From: Bacteroidales bacterium
GTDB lineage: Bacteria > Bacteroidota > Bacteroidia > Bacteroidales > Muribaculaceae
Direction of reading: 5' to 3'
DNA length: 64,000 nucleotides
Assembly (NCBI GenBank): GCA_019416425.1
Contig: DXXK01000067.1
Coordinates: 1 to 64,000 of the forward strand
Shown: positions 45,091 through 53,277 of the stretch, one piece after another
Position numbering within the stretch: the stretch's first letter is position 1
Layout of the letters: every line of letters begins with the position of its first letter
The notes under the pieces: generated by a model
Databases searched by the model: none
Seen by the model: only the letters and a program-made list of their open reading frames with translations
Told to the model about the DNA's origin: nothing
Position numbers and translations under genes: made by a program

Positions 45091-45702
45091 TTATGTAAAA
45101 GCCAACAATTCACCATTAGGGATTTTCCGGACCACTCTTGCTGGATTGCCGGCTACTATCGTATAAGGTGCCACATCTTTTGTGACCACGCTACCCGCTC
45201 CAATCACCGCACCTTCTCCTATCGTCACGCCCGGTAGCACGATCACATTGGCGGCTATCCATACATTATCGCATATCCTCACACTGCGGGCACACATTAT
45301 GCCCTCGTTTCGGCTCGGAGCATCGTAAGCATGGATGATAGTGCATATCGTGGTGTTCGGACCGATAAACACATTATTCCCTATCGTCACCTTGGCTTCA
45401 TCAAGTATCGTAAGGTTGAGATTTCCTACAAAATTTTCCCCGATGCTTATGTTGAAACCGAAATCGCATCTGAACGGACTGTGTATAGTGAATTTCGAGC
45501 CTATTGACCCTACTATTTGTCTTACAATTTCCTCACGTTCCCTTCTTTTGGAAGGCAAGGTGGAATTTAGCTGAAAGCATAAATCCTCGCATTTCAATAA
45601 AGCTGCGGCACATTCCGGAGAAAAGCCGTTCATCCATTCACCCTCCCTCAAAAGGAAATTCCTGTCATCCATATTCAAAATTTTAATCTTGTCTTTTGAC
45701 AT
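45091..45702 (-). CDS. sugar O-acetyltransferase, second copy
   Basis: A 203-residue left-handed beta-helix acetyltransferase related to the one at 308-871 but clearly divergent. It has the Mac-type cap (PECAAALLKCEDLCFQLNST), the helix repeats (VTIGNNVFIGPN, VTIGEGAVIGAGSVVTKDV), the His in CTIIHAYDAP where the first copy has YTAGHPID, and ends AGNPARVVRKIPNGE. The substrate is unknown. It lies in the remnant-rich AT island and looks intact, so it may be cargo or a displaced host gene. Confidence 0.88.
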   Translation of the reverse strand: MSKDKIKILNMDDRNFLLREGEWMNGFSPECAAALLKCEDLCFQLNSTLPSKRREREEIVRQIVGSIGSKFTIHSPFRCDFGFNISIGENFVGNLNLTILDEAKVTIGNNVFIGPNTTICTIIHAYDAPSRNEGIMCARSVRICDNVWIAANVIVLPGVTIGEGAVIGAGSVVTKDVAPYTIVAGNPARVVRKIPNGELLAFT

Positions 45703-45734
45703 AACGGAAGATTACAGCAGATTATTCGCTTACA

Positions 45735-45840
45735 GAGAATACTCTCAAATCCAGCGACCCTGTCTACATTTCTATTTGGAACCTTTAGTTCATAGACAGA
45801 ATGGAGATAATCAGATGCCATTCGACTTGCTTGCGCTCGT
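45735..45840. repeat. dispersed repeat copy
   Basis: This stretch resembles, in order, 43094-43152 (TGGAACCTT, TGGAGATAA) and 43311-43370 (GATAATCAGATGCC, TTCGACTTGCT). Here the two pieces are joined, whereas at 43.1-43.4 kb they are separate. It looks like a short fragment of a gene present in several damaged copies. Confidence 0.5.
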
Positions 45841-45845
45841 CGGGG

Positions 45846-46265
45846 TTAACTGATTTTTATTTCGGGATTGATTGAACGTAAAGCTGACATAAATTCCTCT
45901 TGATTCTTTGGAGAAACAAAGACCCAATTCTTTTTTCCATACCTTAATCCTATCCGTTTTGCCGACAACGCCGGAGAAGAAAGGATTGTGGATTTATGTG
46001 CTATCTCTGAAATTTTGGAAATAGGTAAATTCATTCGGAATAGGAAACCACACCGAATATATAATCTTTCTCCGCTTATTGTATAATCTGTATTCAGGAG
46101 TATATCATAAATCATAAATAACGCTATTCACATAATAACAACATCAATCAGAAGAACCCACGTTGATTGATAGCATAAATATATCGACCCTATAAATGCA
46201 ATGGTCATGCCGATGCAAAACCATAGATACCATTTGGCGACTTTTGATTTAAATACCTTTTCCAT
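45846..46265 (-). pseudogene. small PH-domain membrane protein with in-frame TGA
   Basis: From 46265 the frame reads MEKVFKSKVAKWYLWFCIGM with two short hydrophobic helices, then TGA at 46128-46130, and without any shift continues IALFMIYDILLNTDYTISGE, IRCGFLFRMNLPISKISEIA, and RYGKKNWVFVSPKNQEEFMS. Together they form one PH-domain (bPH-type) protein of about 138 residues of unknown function. The TGA could come from TGG or CGA by one base change. An unrelated frame on the same strand overlaps the first half. Confidence 0.7.
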
Positions 46266-46316
46266 GGTGTAAAGTTTCCAAATTATTCTGTCCTTCCCCA
46301 TAGAGTGCCTAACCAT

Positions 46317-46338
46317 ACTTTCGCAGTACGATAAAGCA
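46317..46338. repeat. direct repeat, copy 2
   Basis: Twenty-two bases identical to 44497-44518, with weaker similarity on both sides (CCCC...GTGC). It lies just past the stop of the AraC gene at 46349 and marks the right end of the island of remnants. Confidence 0.7.
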
Positions 46339-46348
46339 TTAAAATAGT

Positions 46349-47212
46349 CTATGAGTTGCGGAAGTCGCGGGGGGACATGCCGGTGAACTTCTTGAAGTAC
46401 TTGCCGAAGAAGGACTGGGTGGGGAACTTCAGCTCGGCGGCAATCTCCTGGATGTTCAGGTTGGATGACTTCAGCAGCACCTTGGCCTCGAGGATGACGA
46501 AGCGCTCGATCCATTCCACCGCAGTATAGCCGGTCTGCGCCTTGACCGTCCGCGACAGATGCTTGGGAGACACCTCCATCTTGTTGGCATAGAATTCCAG
46601 GAAGCGTTCCGTACGGAAGTTCTCCTGAGCCAGAGCCAGGAACTGGTCGGAAAGCCGACCCTGACGTGTGACGATCTCCTCCTGGAAGGGCTCGTAGCAT
46701 TTGTAGACGGTCTGGAATATGAACGCCACCATTCGGAACAGCAATACCTGTGAGGCATAAGGATTGTCGTACATCTTCAGCACCTTCTGGATTTCCTTGA
46801 AGAACTGCTGGTATTCCGGCAGGTCGGCCGGAGGGATCGGAGCCACCGGATGCCGTGACGACAGCGAATAGATCGGGGTGTTGTTGATGAACATAAAGAC
46901 ATTCTCGCGGAAACGCTTGGACATCACAATGACCGTCGCTCGGAAATCAGGGCTTATGTAGGATGGCTGCAGGATATGGTTTCCGCGAACCACCACCAGA
47001 CTCGGAGCCTTGATGTCGTGCGATATCAGGTTGATGTCACCCCGGGCCTCCCCCTTGGTGACGATTATCCAGGTGGTGGCCTCGAACTTCACCGGCTCGG
47101 TGATGTACTTGAACATCGTGGGATCGACGTCTTCCGAAATCCAGAAGTCCTCCTCAAGTATCTTTGCCAACGAATCCGGCAAATCAAGTCTATAATGATA
47201 TCCAGTCTTCAT
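46349..47212 (-). CDS. AraC family transcriptional regulator
   Basis: A 287-residue regulator with an N-terminal cupin-like sensing domain (TTWIIVTKGEARGDINLISH, then LVVVRGNHILQPSYISPDF) and a C-terminal AraC DNA-binding domain (EVSPKHLSRTVKAQTGYTAV, then IQEIAAELKFPTQSFFGKYF, ending MSPRDFRNS). It is transcribed away from the ribonucleotide reductase gene. A minus-strand -7 box TAATTTTG is at 47256-47263. The target is unknown, and no repeated operator is apparent nearby. Confidence 0.9.
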   Translation of the reverse strand: MKTGYHYRLDLPDSLAKILEEDFWISEDVDPTMFKYITEPVKFEATTWIIVTKGEARGDINLISHDIKAPSLVVVRGNHILQPSYISPDFRATVIVMSKRFRENVFMFINNTPIYSLSSRHPVAPIPPADLPEYQQFFKEIQKVLKMYDNPYASQVLLFRMVAFIFQTVYKCYEPFQEEIVTRQGRLSDQFLALAQENFRTERFLEFYANKMEVSPKHLSRTVKAQTGYTAVEWIERFVILEAKVLLKSSNLNIQEIAAELKFPTQSFFGKYFKKFTGMSPRDFRNS

Positions 47213-47460
47213 TCGTTCTGTGTTGGTGCGTTAATAATATAGATGAATCGCGCCACAAAATTAGTCAATTTTACCCAACCGACAACATTTTTACTATAAT
47301 TTTCAGCAAATATTCTGCGATTTAACGCCCCGCGACCCTTTTTGACCAATATTTTCCACCATAATAACAATACCGGGCAGAAGGAAAACCTTAAATCAGA
47401 TTGCAGAAAAAATTTTTCAATTTAAACCAGTGTCAGGCCGCAAGTATGCGGGAATTTGAT

Positions 47461-47469
47461 TATATTTGC
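47461..47469 (+). promoter_or_regulatory. -7 box of the ribonucleotide reductase gene
   Basis: TATATTTGC fits TAnnTTTG, 57 bases before the ATG at 47527. The in-frame start at 47401 would lie upstream of this promoter and is rejected. I see no cobalamin-riboswitch-like structure in the leader. Confidence 0.6.
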
Positions 47470-47526
47470 AGTTTGAACGGTACAGGCCAGACGGCCGATC
47501 CACAAAACAATCAGCTACTAAACGAA

Positions 47527-50067
47527 ATGCAGACTGACAAACCCACTTATAACTATCAGGAGGCATACGATGCCTCCCTAAAGTATTTCAACGGTGACGA
47601 ACTCGCTGCCCGCGTATGGGTCAGCAAATATGCCCTGAAGGATTCCGACGGCAACATCTACGAGCAGACACCCACCGACATGCATCGCCGCATCGCCGGC
47701 GAGATAGCCCGCATCGAGGCCAAGTATCCCACCCCCATGTCGGAGGAGGAGGTATTCGGACTTCTGGACCATTTCAAATATGTCGTTCCCCAGGGATCGC
47801 CTATGGCAGGCATAGGCAACAACCTTCAGGTAGGCTCACTGTCCAATTGCTTCGTAATCGGACTTGACGGCCATCCCGACTCATACGGCGGCATAATCCG
47901 CATCGACGAGGAACAGGTACAGCTGATGAAACGCCGTGGCGGCGTGGGCCACGACCTGTCGCATATCCGTCCCAAGGGTTCGCCGGTCAAGAACTCGGCG
48001 CTGACCTCCACGGGTCTGGTACCGTTCATGGAACGCTACTCCAACTCCACCCGCGAGGTGGCCCAGGACGGCCGACGCGGCGCACTGATGATGAGCGTCT
48101 CCATCAAGCATCCCGACGCCGAGGACTTCATCGACGCCAAGATGGAGCAGGGCAAGGTGACCGGCGCCAACGTCTCGGTCAAGATTGATGATGCATTCAT
48201 GGAAGCCGCCACACAGGGACAGACATACACCCAGCAGTTCCCCGTCAAGTCCGACAACCCGGTGGTGACGAATGAGATCGACGCTGCCAAGCTATGGAAC
48301 AAGATCACCCATAACGCCTGGAAATCGGCCGAGCCGGGAGTCCTGTTCTGGGACACGATTCTGCGCGAATCGGTTCCCGACTGCTATGCCGACCTGGGAT
48401 TCGAGACCGTCTCCACCAATCCCTGCGGCGAGATTCCATTGTGTCCCTACGACAGCTGCCGTCTGGTGGCCATCAACCTGTTCAGCTACGTCCGTAATCC
48501 CTTTACGCCCCAGGCCGAGTTCGATTTCGACCTGTTCCGCACGCATGTAGCCAAGACCCAGCGCATACTGGACGACATAATCGACCTGGAGATGGAGAAG
48601 ATCGACACCATCATCGCCAAGATCGAGGCCGATCCCGAGACCGCCGAGGTAAAGGGAACCGAGCTGAACCTGTGGAAGAAGATCCGCACCAAGACCCTGA
48701 AGGGACGCCGCACCGGTGCCGGAACCACCGGCGAGGGCGACATGCTGGCGGCATTGGGACTGCGCTACGGCTCGGACGAGGCCACGGCATTCTCCGTAAG
48801 CGTACACCGCGAGCTGGCTCTGGCCTACTACAGGGCATCGGTCGACATGGCCGAGGAACGAGGAGCGTTCGAGATCTACGACCCCAAGCGCGAGGAAAAC
48901 AATCCCTACATACAGCGTCTGCGCGAGGCCGATCCGGCCCTGTATGAGCGCATGCAGAAGGTGGGACGCCGCAACATAGCCTGCCTGACCATCGCTCCCA
49001 CGGGAACCACATCGATCATGACCCGCACCACATCGGGCATCGAGCCGGTGTTCATGCCAGTCTACAAACGTCGCCGCAAGATCAACCCGAGCGATGTCGA
49101 TATCCGTGTCGATTTCGTGGACGAGACCGGCGAAGCCTACGAGGAATTCATCGTATACCACCACAACTTCCTGGAGTGGATGCGCGTCAACGGCATCGAG
49201 AAGAAGGACCACATGACCGCCGAGGAGATCGATGAGCTGGTGGCCCGCTCTCCCTATTACAAGGCCACGGCCAACGACATCGACTGGCTGGCTAAGGTAC
49301 GCATGCAGGGCGCGATCCAGAAGTGGGTGGACCACAGCATCAGCGTGACCATCAACCTGCCCGCCGATGTCAGCGAGGAACTGGTGAACCGTCTGTACGT
49401 CGAGGCATGGAAGGTGGGCTGCAAGGGCTGCACTGTCTACCGCGACGGATCTCGAAACAACGTGCTGGAATCCGTCAAGCCGGAGAAGCCCCACATGCAC
49501 CTCATCGCCTCGCCCGAGGCAATAATGAAGCGTCCGGCTGAACTGGAAGCCGATGTGGTACGTTTCCAGAATAACAAGGAGAAGTGGATCGCTTTCGTCG
49601 GACTGGTGGACGGCAAGCCTTACGAGATCTTCACCGGACTGGCCGACGACGAGGACGGAATCTTCTGTCCCAAGAGCGTGAGCCACGGCAAGATCATCAA
49701 GACGGTTGACGCCAACGGCAACAAGCGCTACGACTTCCAGTTCATCAACAAGCGCGGCTACAAGACCACCATCGAGGGTCTGAGCGAAAAGTTCAACCCC
49801 GAGTTCTGGAACTACGCCAAGCTGATATCCGGCGTACTGCGTTACGGCATGCCCATCGAGCAGGTCCTGAAACTGGTGGGCGGTCTGGAGCTGGATTCCA
49901 CCAGCATCAACACCTGGAAGATGGGCGTGGAACGCGCGCTGAAGAAATATATGCCTGTAGGAACAGTGGCCAAGGGGCAGAAATGTCCTAAATGCGGTGC
50001 TGAAACGTTAGTATATCAGGAGGGCTGTCTGATCTGCACCACCTGCGGCACTTCCAAGTGCGGATAA
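47527..50067 (+). CDS. nrdJ: adenosylcobalamin-dependent ribonucleotide reductase (class II)
   Basis: An 846-residue class II reductase that makes deoxyribonucleotides using coenzyme B12 radical chemistry, without oxygen. The active-site parts are visible: first redox Cys in GSLSNCFVIGLDG, the Asn-Cys-Glu signature in STNPCGEIPLCPYDSC, and IAPTGTTSIMTRTTSGIEPV. The C-terminus has a zinc-ribbon-like Cys cluster (CPKCGAETLVYQEGC, ICTTCGTSKCG) used for electron delivery. No small subunit or activase gene is next to it. It is followed 47 bases later by the glucanotransferase. Confidence 0.92.
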   Translation: MQTDKPTYNYQEAYDASLKYFNGDELAARVWVSKYALKDSDGNIYEQTPTDMHRRIAGEIARIEAKYPTPMSEEEVFGLLDHFKYVVPQGSPMAGIGNNLQVGSLSNCFVIGLDGHPDSYGGIIRIDEEQVQLMKRRGGVGHDLSHIRPKGSPVKNSALTSTGLVPFMERYSNSTREVAQDGRRGALMMSVSIKHPDAEDFIDAKMEQGKVTGANVSVKIDDAFMEAATQGQTYTQQFPVKSDNPVVTNEIDAAKLWNKITHNAWKSAEPGVLFWDTILRESVPDCYADLGFETVSTNPCGEIPLCPYDSCRLVAINLFSYVRNPFTPQAEFDFDLFRTHVAKTQRILDDIIDLEMEKIDTIIAKIEADPETAEVKGTELNLWKKIRTKTLKGRRTGAGTTGEGDMLAALGLRYGSDEATAFSVSVHRELALAYYRASVDMAEERGAFEIYDPKREENNPYIQRLREADPALYERMQKVGRRNIACLTIAPTGTTSIMTRTTSGIEPVFMPVYKRRRKINPSDVDIRVDFVDETGEAYEEFIVYHHNFLEWMRVNGIEKKDHMTAEEIDELVARSPYYKATANDIDWLAKVRMQGAIQKWVDHSISVTINLPADVSEELVNRLYVEAWKVGCKGCTVYRDGSRNNVLESVKPEKPHMHLIASPEAIMKRPAELEADVVRFQNNKEKWIAFVGLVDGKPYEIFTGLADDEDGIFCPKSVSHGKIIKTVDANGNKRYDFQFINKRGYKTTIEGLSEKFNPEFWNYAKLISGVLRYGMPIEQVLKLVGGLELDSTSINTWKMGVERALKKYMPVGTVAKGQKCPKCGAETLVYQEGCLICTTCGTSKCG

Positions 50068-50114
50068 GGCCGCGACACACCCAATAATGAGTAACTTTAA
50101 ATTTCAATAACCTT

Positions 50115-52790
50115 ATGAAAATCGTATTCAATATCAACTACCATACGGTATGGGGCGAAGGTCTGTACCTGTGCGGCGATATTCCGGAGCTTGGCAACGG
50201 CGACGCCACCAAGGCACTGGAGATGAAGCTGACCAGTCCCGATACATGGCAGCTGACTCTGGACCTGAAGTTCGATCCGGAGGATTTCAACTACTGGTTC
50301 GTAGTGAAGGCCCCGGACCGCGCCTGGCGTTTCGAGTGGGGTGTGCCTCACCGCTATATCGCCGGGTCGGGCATCCGTTCATGCGTGATCTTCGACTCGT
50401 GGCATGACATGCCGGTAGACAAGCCGTTCTACTCATCGGCATTCATCGACGGCATACTGCGCCGCTCGCACCGTGACCAGCCGCTGAAATCATTGCCCGG
50501 AACAGTCAACATACGCGTGGAGGCTCCCATGATCATGCCCGACGAGACTCTGGCCATCTGCGGCGAAGGCGACCTGCTGGGCAACTGGAATCCATCCAAA
50601 GCAATCCGCCTGAACGACGCCCATTTCCCCGTCTGGGAGACAAACATCCCGTTCGACCGCCTGGAACCGCCGTTCGAGTACAAGTTCATCATCCTGAACA
50701 AGGATGGCGAATGCGTGGGCTGGGAAGCCATGAGCAACCGAATATTCGGCATCGTGCCCGAAAGTTTCGACCAGCAGATTGTAATCGACGGCACCCGCTT
50801 CGCCAATCCCAAGGAGCAATGGAAAGGTGCAGGAACGGCAATACCTGTCTTCTCCATCCGCAGCGAGGAGGATTTCGGCGTCGGCGACTTCATCGACATC
50901 AAGAAAATGGTGGACTGGTGTCACGCCACAGGCCAGAACGTGCTGCAGATCCTGCCCATCAACGACACCACCATGCTGAACACGTGGGTGGATTCCTACC
51001 CTTACCGCGCCAACTCCATCTTCGCGCTGCATCCCATGTACCTGCGCCTGGAGGAAGTGGGCCGTCTGGAGAGCGCCGACCGCATGGAGTACTTCGGGCA
51101 GCAGCGCAAGGAGCTGAACGCTCTGGACAAGATTGACTACGAGCTTGTAAACAAGACCAAGCACGAATACCTGCACGAAGTGTTCCTCCAGGACTTCGCC
51201 CGCACGGCAGCATCGCCGGCCTACCGCGAGTTCGTTGAGCACAACGAGTACTGGCTGAAACCGTACTCGGCATGGTGCGTGCTGCGTGACCTGAACCATA
51301 CCCCCGACAACAACAAGTGGGGAGACTACGCAGTGTACGACCCGGCTCGCATGGAGGATTTCATCAACCAGCACCGCTCGGAAACCGATTACTACTGCTT
51401 CCTGCAGTTCCATCTGGACCGCCAGCTGCGCATAGCACGCGACTACGCACACTCGCATGGAGTCATCATCAAGGGCGACATCCCGATCGGCATCAGCCGG
51501 TTCAGCGTGGATGCCTGGTGCGAGCCGGAACTGTTCAACATGGACACCTCAGCGGGCGCTCCACCGGATGACTTCTCAGTTCTGGGCCAGAACTGGGGCT
51601 TTCCGACCTACAACTGGGACAAGATGGCATCCAACGGCTTCCAGTGGTGGAAGGACCGCTTCCGCAAGATGGCCGAGTACTTCGACGCATACCGCATAGA
51701 CCATATCTTAGGGTTCTTCCGCATCTGGCAGATTCCGTTGGATGCAGTCCACGGTCTGTTGGGATACTTCAACCAGGCCCTGCCGTTCAGTCCGGAGGAA
51801 CTGCGCCACAGCTATGACTTCTGGATCGACACGGATCTCCAGACCAACCCGTTGATGCTGGAATGGATGATGGACGACTTCTTCGGCCCGTACAAGGACG
51901 AGGTACGCGAGACATTCCTGGACCGTGTCGGAGGCGACCGCTACTGTCTGAAACCGTTCGTCAACACTCAGAAGAAGGTAGAGGAATATTTCGCCAGCCA
52001 GCCCGCGGACGAGAAGCACGACCGCATCAAGAACGCTTTGCTCGGCATGCTGGACGATGTCCTCTTCATTGAGGATCCCTATCAGAAGGGCCATTACCAT
52101 CCGCGCATCGCGGCACAGTACACCTATCAGTTCCGTATTCTGTCTGACTATGCCAAGTGGAGTTTCAACCGTCTGTACAACGACTTCTTCTACCATCGGC
52201 ACAACGACTTCTGGTACGGCAAGGCGATGTGGAAGCTGCCGCCGCTGCTGGATGCCACATCGATGCTGGCCTGCGGCGAGGACTTGGGCATGATTCCAGA
52301 CTGCGTGCCTGCCGTGATGCATCAGCTGGAGATCCTTTCGCTGGAGATCCAGCGGATGCCCAAGGATCCGCACGCCCAGTTCGGCGACACCTGGCACTAT
52401 CCCTACTACTCCGTATGCACCACGTCGACCCACGACATGGGCGGTATCCGCGAATGGTGGGAGAGCGACCATGATCTGGCGCAGAAGTATTACAACAACA
52501 TTCTGCATGAGGGTGGCGAGGCTCCTTACTACGCCGAGCCGTGGATATGCCAGAAGATCGTGGACCTGCAGCTGGCAAGTCCGTCGATGCTGTGCATCCT
52601 GCCGCTGCAGGACTGGCTGTCGATGAGTGGAGAGCTGCGTCGCGAGAATCCCAAGGACGAGATCATCAACGTACCGGCCAATCCGATGCATTACTGGCGC
52701 TACCGCATGCACCTGACCATCGAGAACCTGCTGTCGCAGCACGGCTTCAACGACTCGATGCTGGCCCAGATCCAGGAATCCAACCGATAA
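50115..52790 (+). CDS. malQ: 4-alpha-glucanotransferase (GH77) with two CBM20 domains
   Basis: An 891-residue cytoplasmic amylomaltase. Two starch-binding CBM20-type domains fill residues about 1-250 (GEGLYLCGDIPELGNGDATK and LAICGEGDLLGNWNPSKAI). The GH77 barrel follows, with the nucleophile Asp in YRIDHILGFFRIWQ, the acid/base Glu in CGEDLGMIPDC and the third Asp in TSTHDMGGIREW. It disproportionates maltodextrins during glycogen or starch turnover. The two-CBM form is the usual plant-like and Bacteroidetes type. It ends at a bidirectional terminator (52830-52869). Confidence 0.93.
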   Translation: MKIVFNINYHTVWGEGLYLCGDIPELGNGDATKALEMKLTSPDTWQLTLDLKFDPEDFNYWFVVKAPDRAWRFEWGVPHRYIAGSGIRSCVIFDSWHDMPVDKPFYSSAFIDGILRRSHRDQPLKSLPGTVNIRVEAPMIMPDETLAICGEGDLLGNWNPSKAIRLNDAHFPVWETNIPFDRLEPPFEYKFIILNKDGECVGWEAMSNRIFGIVPESFDQQIVIDGTRFANPKEQWKGAGTAIPVFSIRSEEDFGVGDFIDIKKMVDWCHATGQNVLQILPINDTTMLNTWVDSYPYRANSIFALHPMYLRLEEVGRLESADRMEYFGQQRKELNALDKIDYELVNKTKHEYLHEVFLQDFARTAASPAYREFVEHNEYWLKPYSAWCVLRDLNHTPDNNKWGDYAVYDPARMEDFINQHRSETDYYCFLQFHLDRQLRIARDYAHSHGVIIKGDIPIGISRFSVDAWCEPELFNMDTSAGAPPDDFSVLGQNWGFPTYNWDKMASNGFQWWKDRFRKMAEYFDAYRIDHILGFFRIWQIPLDAVHGLLGYFNQALPFSPEELRHSYDFWIDTDLQTNPLMLEWMMDDFFGPYKDEVRETFLDRVGGDRYCLKPFVNTQKKVEEYFASQPADEKHDRIKNALLGMLDDVLFIEDPYQKGHYHPRIAAQYTYQFRILSDYAKWSFNRLYNDFFYHRHNDFWYGKAMWKLPPLLDATSMLACGEDLGMIPDCVPAVMHQLEILSLEIQRMPKDPHAQFGDTWHYPYYSVCTTSTHDMGGIREWWESDHDLAQKYYNNILHEGGEAPYYAEPWICQKIVDLQLASPSMLCILPLQDWLSMSGELRRENPKDEIINVPANPMHYWRYRMHLTIENLLSQHGFNDSMLAQIQESNR

Positions 52791-52829
52791 CTAAATCCCA
52801 CGAAAGGACGCACAGCCTTTCTACATATA

Positions 52830-52869
52830 AAATCCCCGCTGCCTACCTTGAGGTAGACATCGGGGATTT
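52830..52869. terminator. bidirectional terminator between malQ and PAS gene
   Basis: AAATCCCCG (52830-52838) pairs with CGGGGATTT (52861-52869), with an inner CCTAC/GGTAG stem. A/T runs on both sides suit termination of both converging transcripts. Confidence 0.8.
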
Positions 52870-52893
52870 CCTCTGTCCCACGGACAGATCGAG

Positions 52894-53250
52894 TCAGTTG
52901 CGGATGTAGTGGGGAAGCTCGAATGGAATGACCATGGAGATCTCCACCATTCCTGCGATGGAACCGGTGGCGTCTCGCCAGGGAGTCTGGTAGATCATCT
53001 TCTTTACCCCGTTTTTCTGGATGGTGTAGGAGTTGCTGTCGCCGGTGGCCAGCATGTGGCGGATCTTGGCCTGGGCATGCTCGGGATGACAGCCGAACAG
53101 ATTAGCGCCGACCAGCGACTTGCCGTCCTTGCAGAACGTCTGCCGGGATTTTGCGTTCATATATATGATTATTCCTTCCTTGTCGCATACTGTAACCGCG
53201 CAATTCATATCTTCGGCCCAGGGGAAACCGCATTTCATATCATTTTCCAT
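52894..53250 (-). CDS. single PAS-domain protein
   Basis: A 118-residue protein that is one PAS domain: NCAVTVCDKEGIIIYMNAKS, GANLFGCHPEHAQAKIRHML, ending GMVEISMVIPFELPHY. There is no output domain. The type matches the PAS part seen next to DUF438 proteins, which may sense a small ligand or redox state. It is 27 bases after the transglutaminase-like operon end on the same strand in map order but transcribed in line with it, so co-transcription is not excluded. Confidence 0.8.
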   Translation of the reverse strand: MENDMKCGFPWAEDMNCAVTVCDKEGIIIYMNAKSRQTFCKDGKSLVGANLFGCHPEHAQAKIRHMLATGDSNSYTIQKNGVKKMIYQTPWRDATGSIAGMVEISMVIPFELPHYIRN

Positions 53251-53277
53251 TTCTACAAATGTTCGATTCTGAATTAT

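Noticed and set aside
47213..47526. Cobalamin riboswitch before the B12-dependent reductase
   Set aside because: I looked for the conserved B12-box-like core and found none; the leader after the -7 box is only about 50 bases.
48292..49686. Long open frame (464 codons) antisense to the ribonucleotide reductase gene
   Set aside because: It mirrors a highly conserved gene with strong third-position GC bias, shows no motifs, and has no promoter or start signal.
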